Positions 28,881 through 38,787 of a stretch of 64,000 bases of DNA are shown in pieces. The stretch comes from Streptomyces filipinensis (GTDB lineage: Bacteria; Actinomycetota; Actinomycetes; Streptomycetales; Streptomycetaceae), in NCBI RefSeq assembly GCF_014649495.1, contig NZ_BMTD01000004.1, positions 434,001-498,000 on the forward strand, read 5' to 3'. Every line of letters starts with the position of its first letter. Within the stretch, counting starts at the first letter, position 1. The position numbers were made by a program, and so were the translations under genes. The notes beneath the pieces were generated by a model that was given only the letters and a program-made list of their open reading frames with translations, made no database searches and had not been told where the DNA came from.

Positions 28881-30029
28881 ATGCTCTCCGGGAACGGTCG
28901 TCACCGTCGCCCCCGTCAGGCTCCGGCTCTCCTCGTCGCGGCCGGGGTGACCGGCTCCGCCATCGCCATCCCGCTGCTGGGCGCCGCGAGCGCCAACGCC
29001 GCCGACGGCACCACGTGGGACAAGGTCGCCGAGTGCGAGAGCGGCGGCTCCTGGAGCGCGGACACCGGGAACGGCTACTTCGGAGGCCTGCAGATCTCGC
29101 AGGACGACTGGGGCAGGTACGGCGGCACGCAGTACGCCGACAGTGCCGACCAGGCCAGCCGCTCGCAGCAGATCGCCGTCGCCGAGAAGATCCTGGCCGA
29201 CCAGGGCACCAAGCCGTGGGCCATGTGCGCGCTGACCGCCGGGCTGACCTCCAACTCCGCTTCGGTGGACGTGGACACCGGCGTCGGCGGCTCCGCGGAC
29301 GGCGGCGGATCGGGTGACGCGTCCGGCTCGGCCGACAGCTCCGACTCGTCCGGCCTGCCGGATTCGTCCGCGTCCGCCTCCGGTTCGGGCTCCGGCTCCG
29401 GATCGCACGCGGGCTCCGACTCCGGTTCCGGTTCCTCGGGTTCGGACTCCTCCGGCTCGGACTCCGCGGGTTCCGGTTCCGCGACCTCGGACGCCCCGGG
29501 TGTGGATGCCTCCGGTTCCCCCTCCGGCAAGGCCGCCACGCCCACTCCGGGCCACGGCCGCCATGCCACCAAGACCCCGGACCAGACCGGGGGCCCTACC
29601 AGAAGTAGCACGCCCAAGTCCGACAAGGGTGACAAGTCCGGATCGCCGGGTTCGTCTGGCGGGGGCGACTCGCAGGAAAGCGGCGGCTCTCCCGCGCCGA
29701 CCCCGGGAACCGACGAATCGGACAATTACCAGCAGTCCGCCGGTTCTTGGAGCCTGGTCGACACCGGCACGCTCAGCAGCGGTGGACGCCACCGCGGTGG
29801 GAGTGCGGACGAAAGCGTGACAAACGGTCAGAACACCCCGTCTTCCGGCCGTCACGCCGGACCCGCGGCGGGCACCTACACCGTGCGCGAAGGGGACACC
29901 CTCGCCTCCATCGCCGACTCTCTGCGCGTCGACGGCGGGTGGCATGCGCTCTACGACGGCAACAAGAGCGTCATCGGTACCGACCCGAACCACATCACCG
30001 CCGGTCAGACCCTGGAAGTCGGTGCCTAA
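28881..30029 (+). CDS. rpfC: Resuscitation-promoting factor-like muralytic enzyme with LysM
   Basis: The 382-residue secreted protein has a signal peptide (hydrophobic core about 18-37, AxA cleavage near SANAADG). The Rpf/transglycosylase domain follows (TTWDKVAECESGGSW, with the catalytic Glu in CESGG). A very long Ser/Gly/Asp-rich low-complexity linker is at about 130-240. A C-terminal LysM domain (TYTVREGDTLASIADSL) binds the wall. It cleaves peptidoglycan during germination and growth. The symbol rests on synteny: it precedes the rpfA-like gene, as SCO3098 does. Confidence 0.85.
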   Translation: MLSGNGRHRRPRQAPALLVAAGVTGSAIAIPLLGAASANAADGTTWDKVAECESGGSWSADTGNGYFGGLQISQDDWGRYGGTQYADSADQASRSQQIAVAEKILADQGTKPWAMCALTAGLTSNSASVDVDTGVGGSADGGGSGDASGSADSSDSSGLPDSSASASGSGSGSGSHAGSDSGSGSSGSDSSGSDSAGSGSATSDAPGVDASGSPSGKAATPTPGHGRHATKTPDQTGGPTRSSTPKSDKGDKSGSPGSSGGGDSQESGGSPAPTPGTDESDNYQQSAGSWSLVDTGTLSSGGRHRGGSADESVTNGQNTPSSGRHAGPAAGTYTVREGDTLASIADSLRVDGGWHALYDGNKSVIGTDPNHITAGQTLEVGA

Positions 30030-30159
30030 ACGGGCGGAAAACAGCGGCAGTTGACGCCCTGTTTCGCCGCTGATGTCCGTTTCGGTGAAAGTGTGGGATG
30101 AGTCTCAGAAGCCCTGATCGTCTTTGAAATTCCCTCGATCACCTGTCTACGGTCAAGGC

Positions 30160-31109
<950 letters not shown>

Positions 31110-31168
31110 GAGCGGCGGCCCGCGGGCCCCACCCCCTTCCTCTGGGCCCGCCCCCGTCCCCCCGGGCT

Positions 31169-31216
31169 CCCCGCCCCGGCGCGTGTTCCCCCGTACGCGC
31201 CGGGGCGGGGTCTTTT
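31169..31216 (+). terminator. Rho-independent terminator of rpfA
   Basis: The 16-bp arms CCCCGCCCCGGCGCGT and ACGCGCCGGGGCGGGG pair perfectly across a 10-nt loop. They are followed by TCTTTT, one of the few T-tailed terminators in the window. Confidence 0.9.
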
Positions 31217-31357
31217 GTGTGTGCCCCGTGCATCCACCCTTTGTTCCGCTCATGAACAATGGGTACCGTCTGCGTGTCCCTCCCCGTCCACGGGGCGGTC
31301 GGTCGGTGGCCGATCCCCCGGAGACGGTTAGGCTCTAGTCGCAAGGCGCGGCCGTAA

Positions 31358-32707
<1,350 letters not shown>

Positions 32708-32738
32708 CCTCCACCGGGCTAAGTCTTAGCCAGTCATA

Positions 32739-32783
32739 CGTACGTCCCCGGACCCGGTCCCGTACCGTGTCCGGGGACGTACG
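32739..32783. terminator. 15-bp stem hairpin after eno
   Basis: CGTACGTCCCCGGAC and GTCCGGGGACGTACG pair perfectly across a 15-nt loop between eno and divIC. A smaller inverted repeat, GGCTAAGTCTTAGCC, is just upstream at 32718-32732. Confidence 0.7.
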
Positions 32784-32822
32784 CACGTGTGAACCGCGAG
32801 GCAAGGAGAGGCGGAGAGCCAG

Positions 32823-33299
32823 ATGGCCGTCAAGGACCGGGACCGTTTCTCCACCGCGACCCGGCTGCGGCTGCTCGGTGAGCAGACGGCGGCCCGGGTC
32901 TACCGCTCCCAGAGCAAGCGGCAGGCCCGCCGCTCCCGGCTCACCGGCCGCGCCGCGCTGCTCGCGCTGGTGCTGTGCTCGATGATCGTCGCGCTCGCCT
33001 ACCCGATGCGGCAGTACGTCTCCCAGCGCGCGGAGATCGCCGACCTCCAGCGGCAGCAGGAGCAGGACCGCAAACGGGTCGAGCAGCTGCGCGACCTCAA
33101 GGCGCGCTGGCAGGACGACTCCTACGCCGAACAGCAGATCCGGCACCGGCTGCACTACGTGAAGCCCGGCGAGACCGGGTACGTGGTCGTCGACCCGGGC
33201 GCGGCCAAGCAGTCCCGTGCCGACCTGGGGGCCGCCCACCGGCCCTGGTACGCGAACGTCTGGGACGGGGTCGACAAGTCCGACGCCTCCGACCAGTGA
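32823..33299 (+). CDS. divIC: Cell-division protein DivIC/FtsB-like
   Basis: The 158-residue protein has a basic N-terminus, a membrane segment (AALLALVLCSMIVALAY, about residues 45-62) and a coiled coil (about 65-100). The characteristic motif YAEQQIRHRLHYVKPGE also marks septum-formation-initiator proteins. It works with FtsL at the sporulation and vegetative septum. Its position beside eno agrees with S. coelicolor divIC. Confidence 0.93.
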   Translation: MAVKDRDRFSTATRLRLLGEQTAARVYRSQSKRQARRSRLTGRAALLALVLCSMIVALAYPMRQYVSQRAEIADLQRQQEQDRKRVEQLRDLKARWQDDSYAEQQIRHRLHYVKPGETGYVVVDPGAAKQSRADLGAAHRPWYANVWDGVDKSDASDQ

Positions 33300-33393
33300 C
33301 CGGCCGGCCAGCGACCGGCCCCGACCAGGACCGGCCGGCCGCCCGAGGCGGACGCCGGTCAGCAACCCACAGAAAGCCATCCTGAAAGCAGTC

Positions 33394-33930
33394 ATGGAAA
33401 CGCCCCCGCCGCCCACTCCGCGCACCGAGCCCACCGACGCGGACGTCGAGGCCTTCAAGCAGCAGCTCGGCCGCCCGCCGCGGGGCCTGCGGGCCATCGC
33501 GCACCGCTGCCCGTGCGGCCATCCGGATGTCGTGGAGACCGCCCCGCGACTGCCCGACGGCACGCCCTTCCCGACGCTGTACTACCTCACGTGCCCGAAG
33601 GCGTCCTCCGCCATCGGCACGCTGGAGGCGAACGGCGTGATGAAGGAGATGACCGAGCGGCTGCAGACCGACCCCGAGCTGGCCGCCGCCTACCGGGCCG
33701 CGCACGAGGACTACATCCGGCGCCGCGACGAGATCGAGGAGCTGACGGGCTTCCCGAGCGCCGGAGGCATGCCGGACCGGGTCAAGTGCCTGCACGTCCT
33801 GGTGGCCCACTCGCTGGCCGCCGGCCCCGGCGTGAACCCGCTGGGCGACGAGGCGATCGCCATGCTGCCGCAGTGGTGGAGCAAGGGCGCCTGTGTGACG
33901 CTCCAGAACACCGAGGGGGACGAGAAGTGA
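33394..33930 (+). CDS. DUF501 domain protein
   Basis: This 178-residue protein matches the actinobacterial DUF501 family, with RCPCGHPDVVETAPRL, TPFPTLYYLTCP and KCLHVLVAHSLA blocks. Conserved cysteines and histidines (RCPCGH, KCLH) could bind a metal or form a redox site. It overlaps the Ppx/GppA gene and is probably in an operon with divIC; this arrangement is strongly conserved. Function is unknown. Confidence 0.9.
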   Translation: METPPPPTPRTEPTDADVEAFKQQLGRPPRGLRAIAHRCPCGHPDVVETAPRLPDGTPFPTLYYLTCPKASSAIGTLEANGVMKEMTERLQTDPELAAAYRAAHEDYIRRRDEIEELTGFPSAGGMPDRVKCLHVLVAHSLAAGPGVNPLGDEAIAMLPQWWSKGACVTLQNTEGDEK

Positions 33931-34916
33931 CCCGGGTCGCCGCCGTCGACTGCGGTACGAACTCCATCCGGCTGCTGGTCGCCGATGTGCATCCCGAAAC
34001 CGGTGAACTCGTCGAGCTGGACCGCCGGATGACGATCGTGCGGCTCGGCCAGGGCGTCGACCGCACCGGCCGGCTCGCCCCGGAGGCGCTGGAGCGCACG
34101 TTCGCGGCCTGCCGTGAGTACGCGGCCGTGATCAAGGAGCACGGTGCCGAGCGCCTGCGCTTCGTGGCCACCTCCGCCTCCCGCGACGCCGAGAACCGGG
34201 ACGACTTCGTACGCGGCGTGCTGGACATCCTCGGGGTCGAGCCGGAGGTCATCACCGGCGACCAGGAGGCCGAGTTCTCCTTCACCGGCGCGACCAGGGA
34301 GCTGACCGGGCGGGACGACCTCGCCAGGCCCTACCTCGTCGTGGACATCGGCGGCGGCTCCACCGAGTTCGTCGTGGGCGAGGAGCACGTGCAGGCGGCG
34401 CGGTCGGTGGACGTCGGCTGTGTGCGGATGACGGAACGTCACCTGGTGCACGGCGGCAAGGTCTCCGACCCGCCCACCGAGGAGCAGATCACCGCCATGA
34501 GGGCCGACATCGAGGCCGCCCTCGACCTCGCGGAGCAGACGGTCCCGTTGCGCGACGCGCACACCCTGGTCGGCCTGGCCGGCTCGGTCACCACCGTCTC
34601 CGCGATCGCCCAGGAACTGCCCGAGTACGACTCCGCGCGCATCCACCACTCCCGGATCTCCCGCGACCGCGTCCGCGAGATCACCGAGTGGCTGCTGCGC
34701 TCCACGCACGCCGAGCGCGCCGCGATCCCGTCCATGCACCCCGGCCGGGTCGACGTCATCGGCGCGGGCGCCCTGGTCCTGCTGGCGATCATGGAGCGGA
34801 TCGGCGCCGAGGAGGTCGTCGTCAGCGAGCACGACATCCTCGACGGCATCGCCTTCAAGGTGGCGGAAGAGGCGGAAGCGGCGGGATCGGGCCGGGCGGC
34901 GGTCGACCCCCGATGA
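33927..34916 (+). CDS. Ppx/GppA family phosphatase
   Basis: The 329-residue protein has the ASKHA-type phosphate loops AVDCGTNSIRLLVADV and VVDIGGGSTEFVVG. It also has the Ppx/GppA motif SASRDAENRDDF, with catalytic acidic residues around ITGDQEAEFSF. It hydrolyses polyphosphate or the guanosine pentaphosphate alarmone. GTG at 33927 overlaps the DUF501 stop. A hairpin follows the stop. Confidence 0.93.
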   Translation: MTRVAAVDCGTNSIRLLVADVHPETGELVELDRRMTIVRLGQGVDRTGRLAPEALERTFAACREYAAVIKEHGAERLRFVATSASRDAENRDDFVRGVLDILGVEPEVITGDQEAEFSFTGATRELTGRDDLARPYLVVDIGGGSTEFVVGEEHVQAARSVDVGCVRMTERHLVHGGKVSDPPTEEQITAMRADIEAALDLAEQTVPLRDAHTLVGLAGSVTTVSAIAQELPEYDSARIHHSRISRDRVREITEWLLRSTHAERAAIPSMHPGRVDVIGAGALVLLAIMERIGAEEVVVSEHDILDGIAFKVAEEAEAAGSGRAAVDPR

Positions 34917-34923
34917 CACGGGG

Positions 34924-34956
34924 CGGCCCTGGTCCCTTCCGGAGGAACCAGGGCCG
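34924..34956 (+). terminator. 10-bp stem hairpin after the Ppx/GppA gene
   Basis: CGGCCCTGGT pairs with ACCAGGGCCG across 13 nt. The hairpin lies between the convergent Ppx/GppA gene and the small secreted protein gene and may serve both. Confidence 0.65.
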
Positions 34957-34996
34957 TCGCTTCGGCGACGCGGACCGACCGTCATCGGACGGGCCG

Positions 34997-35215
34997 TCAG
35001 TTGCACAGGAGGACGATGAGGCCGCTGCACCCCCCGTCGCCGTGGCCACCGGCCGGAACCGACGGGGCGGCCGCCCTGGTGGCGAGGTGGGAGGCCGGCA
35101 TCGCGGGCGCGGCGGACGCGGTCGTCGCCCCCCACGCGAGAGCGACACCAAGGACCGCGCCGGCTGCGGCTATTCGGGAAGTGGCCCTCGTGAAGGCCGT
35201 CTGTGAAGTGGTCAT
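34997..35215 (-). CDS. Small secreted protein
   Basis: The 72-residue protein has an N-terminal signal (IAAAGAVLGVALAWGATTASAAP) with an AxA-type cleavage site. The mature part is about 36 residues and ends in GDGGCSGLIVLLCN, with two cysteines eight residues apart that could form a disulfide. It is too short for a known chaplin but has a similar small, secreted, hydrophobic-tail character. Family not recognised. Confidence 0.6.
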   Translation of the reverse strand: MTTSQTAFTRATSRIAAAGAVLGVALAWGATTASAAPAMPASHLATRAAAPSVPAGGHGDGGCSGLIVLLCN

Positions 35216-35447
35216 GTACGCACGCTATGGGCCCTGGTGTCCGATATCGCGCGGTGTGTGGCTGACCGGGTGACCGGCGCGCCCTGGGGCGGGCCGACCG
35301 GGTGACGGTCCGCGCCGCCCGGCCTCTCCTGTTGCCCGGCTCTCTTTTGTTACTTGCGGGTAGCCGTCGGCTGAGCAGGTCGGATAACGTTTGAGCGTCG
35401 CCAGGGGTCCCTGCATGGGCCCCGTGGGGGTGTGGCGCCGGAAAAGT

Positions 35448-35465
35448 TCGTGAAGTTCTTCACAA
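35448..35465. promoter_or_regulatory. Rex-type operator upstream of ndh
   Basis: TCGTGAA-GTTC-TTCACAA differs at one base from the redox-sensor Rex operator TTGTGAA-N4-TTCACAA. Rex releases DNA when NADH is high, so ndh should be induced by NADH build-up. S. coelicolor ndh (SCO3092) is a known Rex target. The site is about 320 bp before the start codon, implying a long leader. Confidence 0.85.
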
Positions 35466-35784
35466 GGAATTCGGCCCGGTCGGGGTGCGTAAGGGCGTCC
35501 GTTGGTCCTTCGGGGTACCCAATGCGCCCTTGAACATGTTCAGATGGGGGTCGTACGACACCTTCGGATCGCGTGCCCGCGAGGGTGTTCCGGTCGGCTC
35601 ACACGCTCGCTCGCGGTCGAGAGAGGCAGCTCACGCGGCATTGACAACGGCTCGGAGGGTGCTGCGGTTCCCCTCGGCTGTCATGATCTGCGTCACGCGA
35701 GTCGCGGAGTGTAGCACAGGGCCTGTCGGACCTTGTGAAGGGGCGCACGAGCGACCCCTCCGAGGCGGGTGGATACTCGATGGC
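35466..35784. other. Long ndh leader / intergenic region
   Basis: About 320 nt between the Rex-type site and the ndh start holds no convincing gene. It contains the 12-bp perfect palindrome TGAACATGTTCA (35531-35542) and the promoter-like TTGACA at 35641. It may be a long transcribed leader or hold a second promoter. Confidence 0.45.
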
Positions 35785-37164
35785 ATGAGCACCACGGAGC
35801 GTCCCAGGATCCTCGTAGTAGGCGGTGGGTACGTAGGCCTGTACGCAGCTCGGCGCATCCTCAAGAAGATGCGCTACGGAGAGGCGACCGTCACGGTCGT
35901 CGACCCCCGGTCGTACATGACCTACCAGCCCTTCCTGCCCGAAGCCGCCGCCGGCAACATCTCCCCTCGCCATGTCGTCGTCCCGCTGCGACGCGTGCTG
36001 CCGAAGGCGGAGGTCCTCACCGGCCGGGTCACCACCATCGACCAGGACCGCAAGGTCGCCACGATCGCCCCGCTGGTGGGCGAGGCGTACGAGCTGCCCT
36101 TCGACTACCTGGTCATCGCGATGGGCGCGGTCTCCCGCACCTTCCCGATCCCCGGCCTCGCCGAGCAGGGCATCGGCATGAAGGGCATCGAGGAGTCCAT
36201 CGGCCTGCGCAACCACGTCCTCGAACAGCTGGACAAGGCCGACTCGACCAACGACGAGGAGATCCGCCGCAAGGCGCTCACCTTCGTTTTCATCGGCGGT
36301 GGCTTCGCGGGTGCGGAGACCATCGGCGAGGTCGAGGACATGGCCCGCGACGCGGCCAAGTACTACAAGAACGTGTCCCGCGAGGACATGCGCTTCGTCC
36401 TCGTGGACGCCGCCGACAAGATCCTGCCGGAGGTCGGCCCGAAGCTCGGCCAGTACGGCAAGGAGCACCTTGAGGGCCGCGGTGTGGAGATCTACCTCTC
36501 CACCTCCATGGACTCCTGCGTCGACGGCCACGTCGTGCTGAAGAACGGCCTTGAGGTCGACTCCAACACGATCGTGTGGACCGCCGGCGTCAAGCCGAAC
36601 CCGGCCCTGTCCCGCTTCGGTCTGCCGCTCGGCCCCCGCGGCCACGTCGACTGCGAGCCCACGCTCCAGGTCAAGGGCACGGACTACATCTGGGCCGCCG
36701 GCGACAACGCCCAGGTCCCGGACCTCGTCGGCCGCAAGGCGGGCAACGAGAACGCCTGGTGCCCGCCGAACGCCCAGCACGCGCTGCGCCAGGCCAAGGT
36801 CCTCGGCGACAACGTGGTCTCCGGTATGCGGGGCTTCCCGCAGAAGGAGTACGAGCACGCCAACAAGGGTGCGGTCGCCGGTCTCGGCCTGCACAAGGGC
36901 GTGGCGATGATCGTCATGGGCAAGATGAAGATCAAGCTCAAGGGCCGCCTCGCCTGGTACATGCACCGTGGCTACCACGGCATGGCGATGCCGACCTTCA
37001 ACCGCAAGATCCGCGTCTTCGCCGACTGGACGCTCGGCATGTTCCTCAAGCGCGAGGTCGTCTCCCTGGGCGCCATGGAGAACCCCCGCGAGGAGTTCTA
37101 CGAGGCCGCGAAGCCGGCCCCGGTGGCCGCCGCCAAGACCGAGGAGAAGGCCAAGGCCTCCTGA
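35785..37164 (+). CDS. ndh: Type II NADH dehydrogenase (Ndh)
   Basis: The 459-residue flavoprotein transfers electrons from NADH to menaquinone without proton pumping. It has the FAD motif LVVGGGYVGLYAARR, the NADH motif FIGGGFAGAETIGE, a C-terminal FAD-contact segment (IWAAGDNAQVP) and a hydrophobic/amphipathic C-terminus for membrane contact. ATG at 35785 is the start. A Rex-type operator upstream and synteny with SCO3092 support the call. Confidence 0.95.
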   Translation: MSTTERPRILVVGGGYVGLYAARRILKKMRYGEATVTVVDPRSYMTYQPFLPEAAAGNISPRHVVVPLRRVLPKAEVLTGRVTTIDQDRKVATIAPLVGEAYELPFDYLVIAMGAVSRTFPIPGLAEQGIGMKGIEESIGLRNHVLEQLDKADSTNDEEIRRKALTFVFIGGGFAGAETIGEVEDMARDAAKYYKNVSREDMRFVLVDAADKILPEVGPKLGQYGKEHLEGRGVEIYLSTSMDSCVDGHVVLKNGLEVDSNTIVWTAGVKPNPALSRFGLPLGPRGHVDCEPTLQVKGTDYIWAAGDNAQVPDLVGRKAGNENAWCPPNAQHALRQAKVLGDNVVSGMRGFPQKEYEHANKGAVAGLGLHKGVAMIVMGKMKIKLKGRLAWYMHRGYHGMAMPTFNRKIRVFADWTLGMFLKREVVSLGAMENPREEFYEAAKPAPVAAAKTEEKAKAS

Positions 37165-37207
37165 CCCTCACCGGTCAGCACCTTCCGGCCCGCAGCCGGT
37201 GAACCGA

Positions 37208-37249
37208 CCGAAGGACCTCCCGCCATCCGTGGTGCGGGAGGTCCTTCGG
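37208..37249. terminator. 16-bp stem hairpin after ndh
   Basis: CCGAAGGACCTCCCGC and GCGGGAGGTCCTTCGG pair perfectly across a 10-nt loop, 44 bp after the ndh stop. Confidence 0.85.
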
Positions 37250-37385
37250 CGTTCCCGCATCTCCATCCGTGTGGCTCCTGTGCCGTTTTGCTCAGTTGTA
37301 ACTCCTTTGCGGGACTGTGCGGAATTGCCGACGGTGTTTACGTGGTTACCGGCATCCGGGATCGTCGTCTTGGAGGTGTTGCGCC

Positions 37386-38687
37386 ATGGCCGACGCCGCG
37401 TCGCGGCTGAGGAGTCTTGCCGAGCAGGTACTGGGAGTCCCGCTCCCGGTCCGACTGCGTGCCTGGGACGGATCGCAGGCCGGGCCGCCGGACGCACCGG
37501 TGCTCGTGGTGCGTAACCGCCGCGCCCTGCGCCGCATGCTGTTCAAGCCGGGCGAGCTGGGCCTCGCCCGCGCCTGGGTCTCCGGCGACCTGGAGATCGA
37601 GGGGGACCTGTACACCGCGCTGGACGCCATGGCGGGTCTGGTGTGGGAGCGCGGGGAGGACGCCCGCGGCCCCGTCGAGGCCCTGCGCGACCCCGCCGTA
37701 CGGGCCGCCGTCCGTGAGCTGCTCAGGCTGGCGGGGCCGCCGATCCCGCCGTCCCCGCCGCGCGAGGAGGTCCGCAGACCCCGCCGGAAACTGCACACCC
37801 GGCGCACCGACCGGCGGGCCATCAGCCACCACTACGACGTCGGCAACGACTTCTACGAGATCGTCCTCGGGCCGTCGATGGTCTACTCGTGCGCCTACTG
37901 GGGGGCCGTGGAAAGCGACGCCGCCCTGGAGACCGCCCAGCGCGACAAGCTCGAACTCGTCAGCGCCAAACTCGGTCTGTCACCCGGCCGGCGGCTGCTG
38001 GACGTCGGCTGCGGCTGGGGCTCGATGGCCATCCACGCGGCCCGCGAGCACGGTGCCGGCGTCCTCGGGGTCACCCTGTCCCAGGAGCAGGCGGCGTACG
38101 CCCGCAAGCGCGTCGCCGACGAGGGGCTGACCGACCGGGTCGAGATCCGGGTCCAGGACTACCGGGACGTCACGGACGGCCCCTTCGACGCGATCTCCTC
38201 CATCGGGATGGCCGAGCACGTCGGCGCCGAACGCTATCTGGAGTACACGCAGCAGCTGTACGGCCTGCTGAAGCCCGGCGGGCGGCTGCTCAACCACCAG
38301 ATCGCCCGCCGCCCGCAGTACGACGAATCGGCGTACGAGGTGGACGAGTTCATCGACGCGTACGTCTTCCCCGACGGGGAACTCGCCCCCGTCGGCACCA
38401 CCGTCACCCAGCTGGAGCGTGCCGGGTTCGAGGTGCGGGACGTGGAGTCCCTGCGCGAGCACTACGCCCGCACCCTGCGCCACTGGGTCGCCAACCTGGA
38501 GGCGGACTGGGACCGCGCCGTCCGTCTCACCAGCCCCGGCCGCGCCCGCGTCTGGCTGCTGTACATGGCCGCCTGCGCACTCGCCTTCGAACGCAACCGG
38601 ATCGGCGTCAACCAGGTGCTGGCGATCCGCACTCCGCAGTCCGGTGCCTCCGGCCTGCCGCTGCGCCCGCGCACCTGGCACGGCTGA
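37386..38687 (+). CDS. cfa: Cyclopropane-fatty-acyl-phospholipid synthase-like methyltransferase
   Basis: The 433-residue protein has an N-terminal lipid-binding half. The substrate region AISHHYDVGNDFYEIVLGPS follows, then SAM motif LLDVGCGWGSM at about 203-213 and the catalytic YSCAYW area. It should methylate membrane fatty acids to give cyclopropane or methyl-branched lipids. ATG at 37386 follows GGAGGTG. It lies downstream of ndh but behind a terminator, so transcription is probably separate. Confidence 0.9.
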   Translation: MADAASRLRSLAEQVLGVPLPVRLRAWDGSQAGPPDAPVLVVRNRRALRRMLFKPGELGLARAWVSGDLEIEGDLYTALDAMAGLVWERGEDARGPVEALRDPAVRAAVRELLRLAGPPIPPSPPREEVRRPRRKLHTRRTDRRAISHHYDVGNDFYEIVLGPSMVYSCAYWGAVESDAALETAQRDKLELVSAKLGLSPGRRLLDVGCGWGSMAIHAAREHGAGVLGVTLSQEQAAYARKRVADEGLTDRVEIRVQDYRDVTDGPFDAISSIGMAEHVGAERYLEYTQQLYGLLKPGGRLLNHQIARRPQYDESAYEVDEFIDAYVFPDGELAPVGTTVTQLERAGFEVRDVESLREHYARTLRHWVANLEADWDRAVRLTSPGRARVWLLYMAACALAFERNRIGVNQVLAIRTPQSGASGLPLRPRTWHG

Positions 38688-38739
38688 CCCGGCCGCACGG
38701 CTCGGCTCGGGCTGCTGGAACCGCACGACGGAAACAGGC

Positions 38740-38775
38740 GAGGGCCCCCGCTCCGCGACCGGAGCGGGGGCCCTC
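38740..38775. terminator. Bidirectional 16-bp stem hairpin between cfa and ABC permease
   Basis: GAGGGCCCCCGCTCCG and CGGAGCGGGGGCCCTC pair perfectly across CGAC. It sits between two convergent genes and could terminate both. Confidence 0.88.
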
Positions 38776-38787
38776 ACCGTCGTACGG

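Noticed and set aside
35531..35542. TGAACATGTTCA as a LexA (SOS) box
   Set aside because: The actinobacterial SOS box needs four bases between GAAC and GTTC; here there are two.
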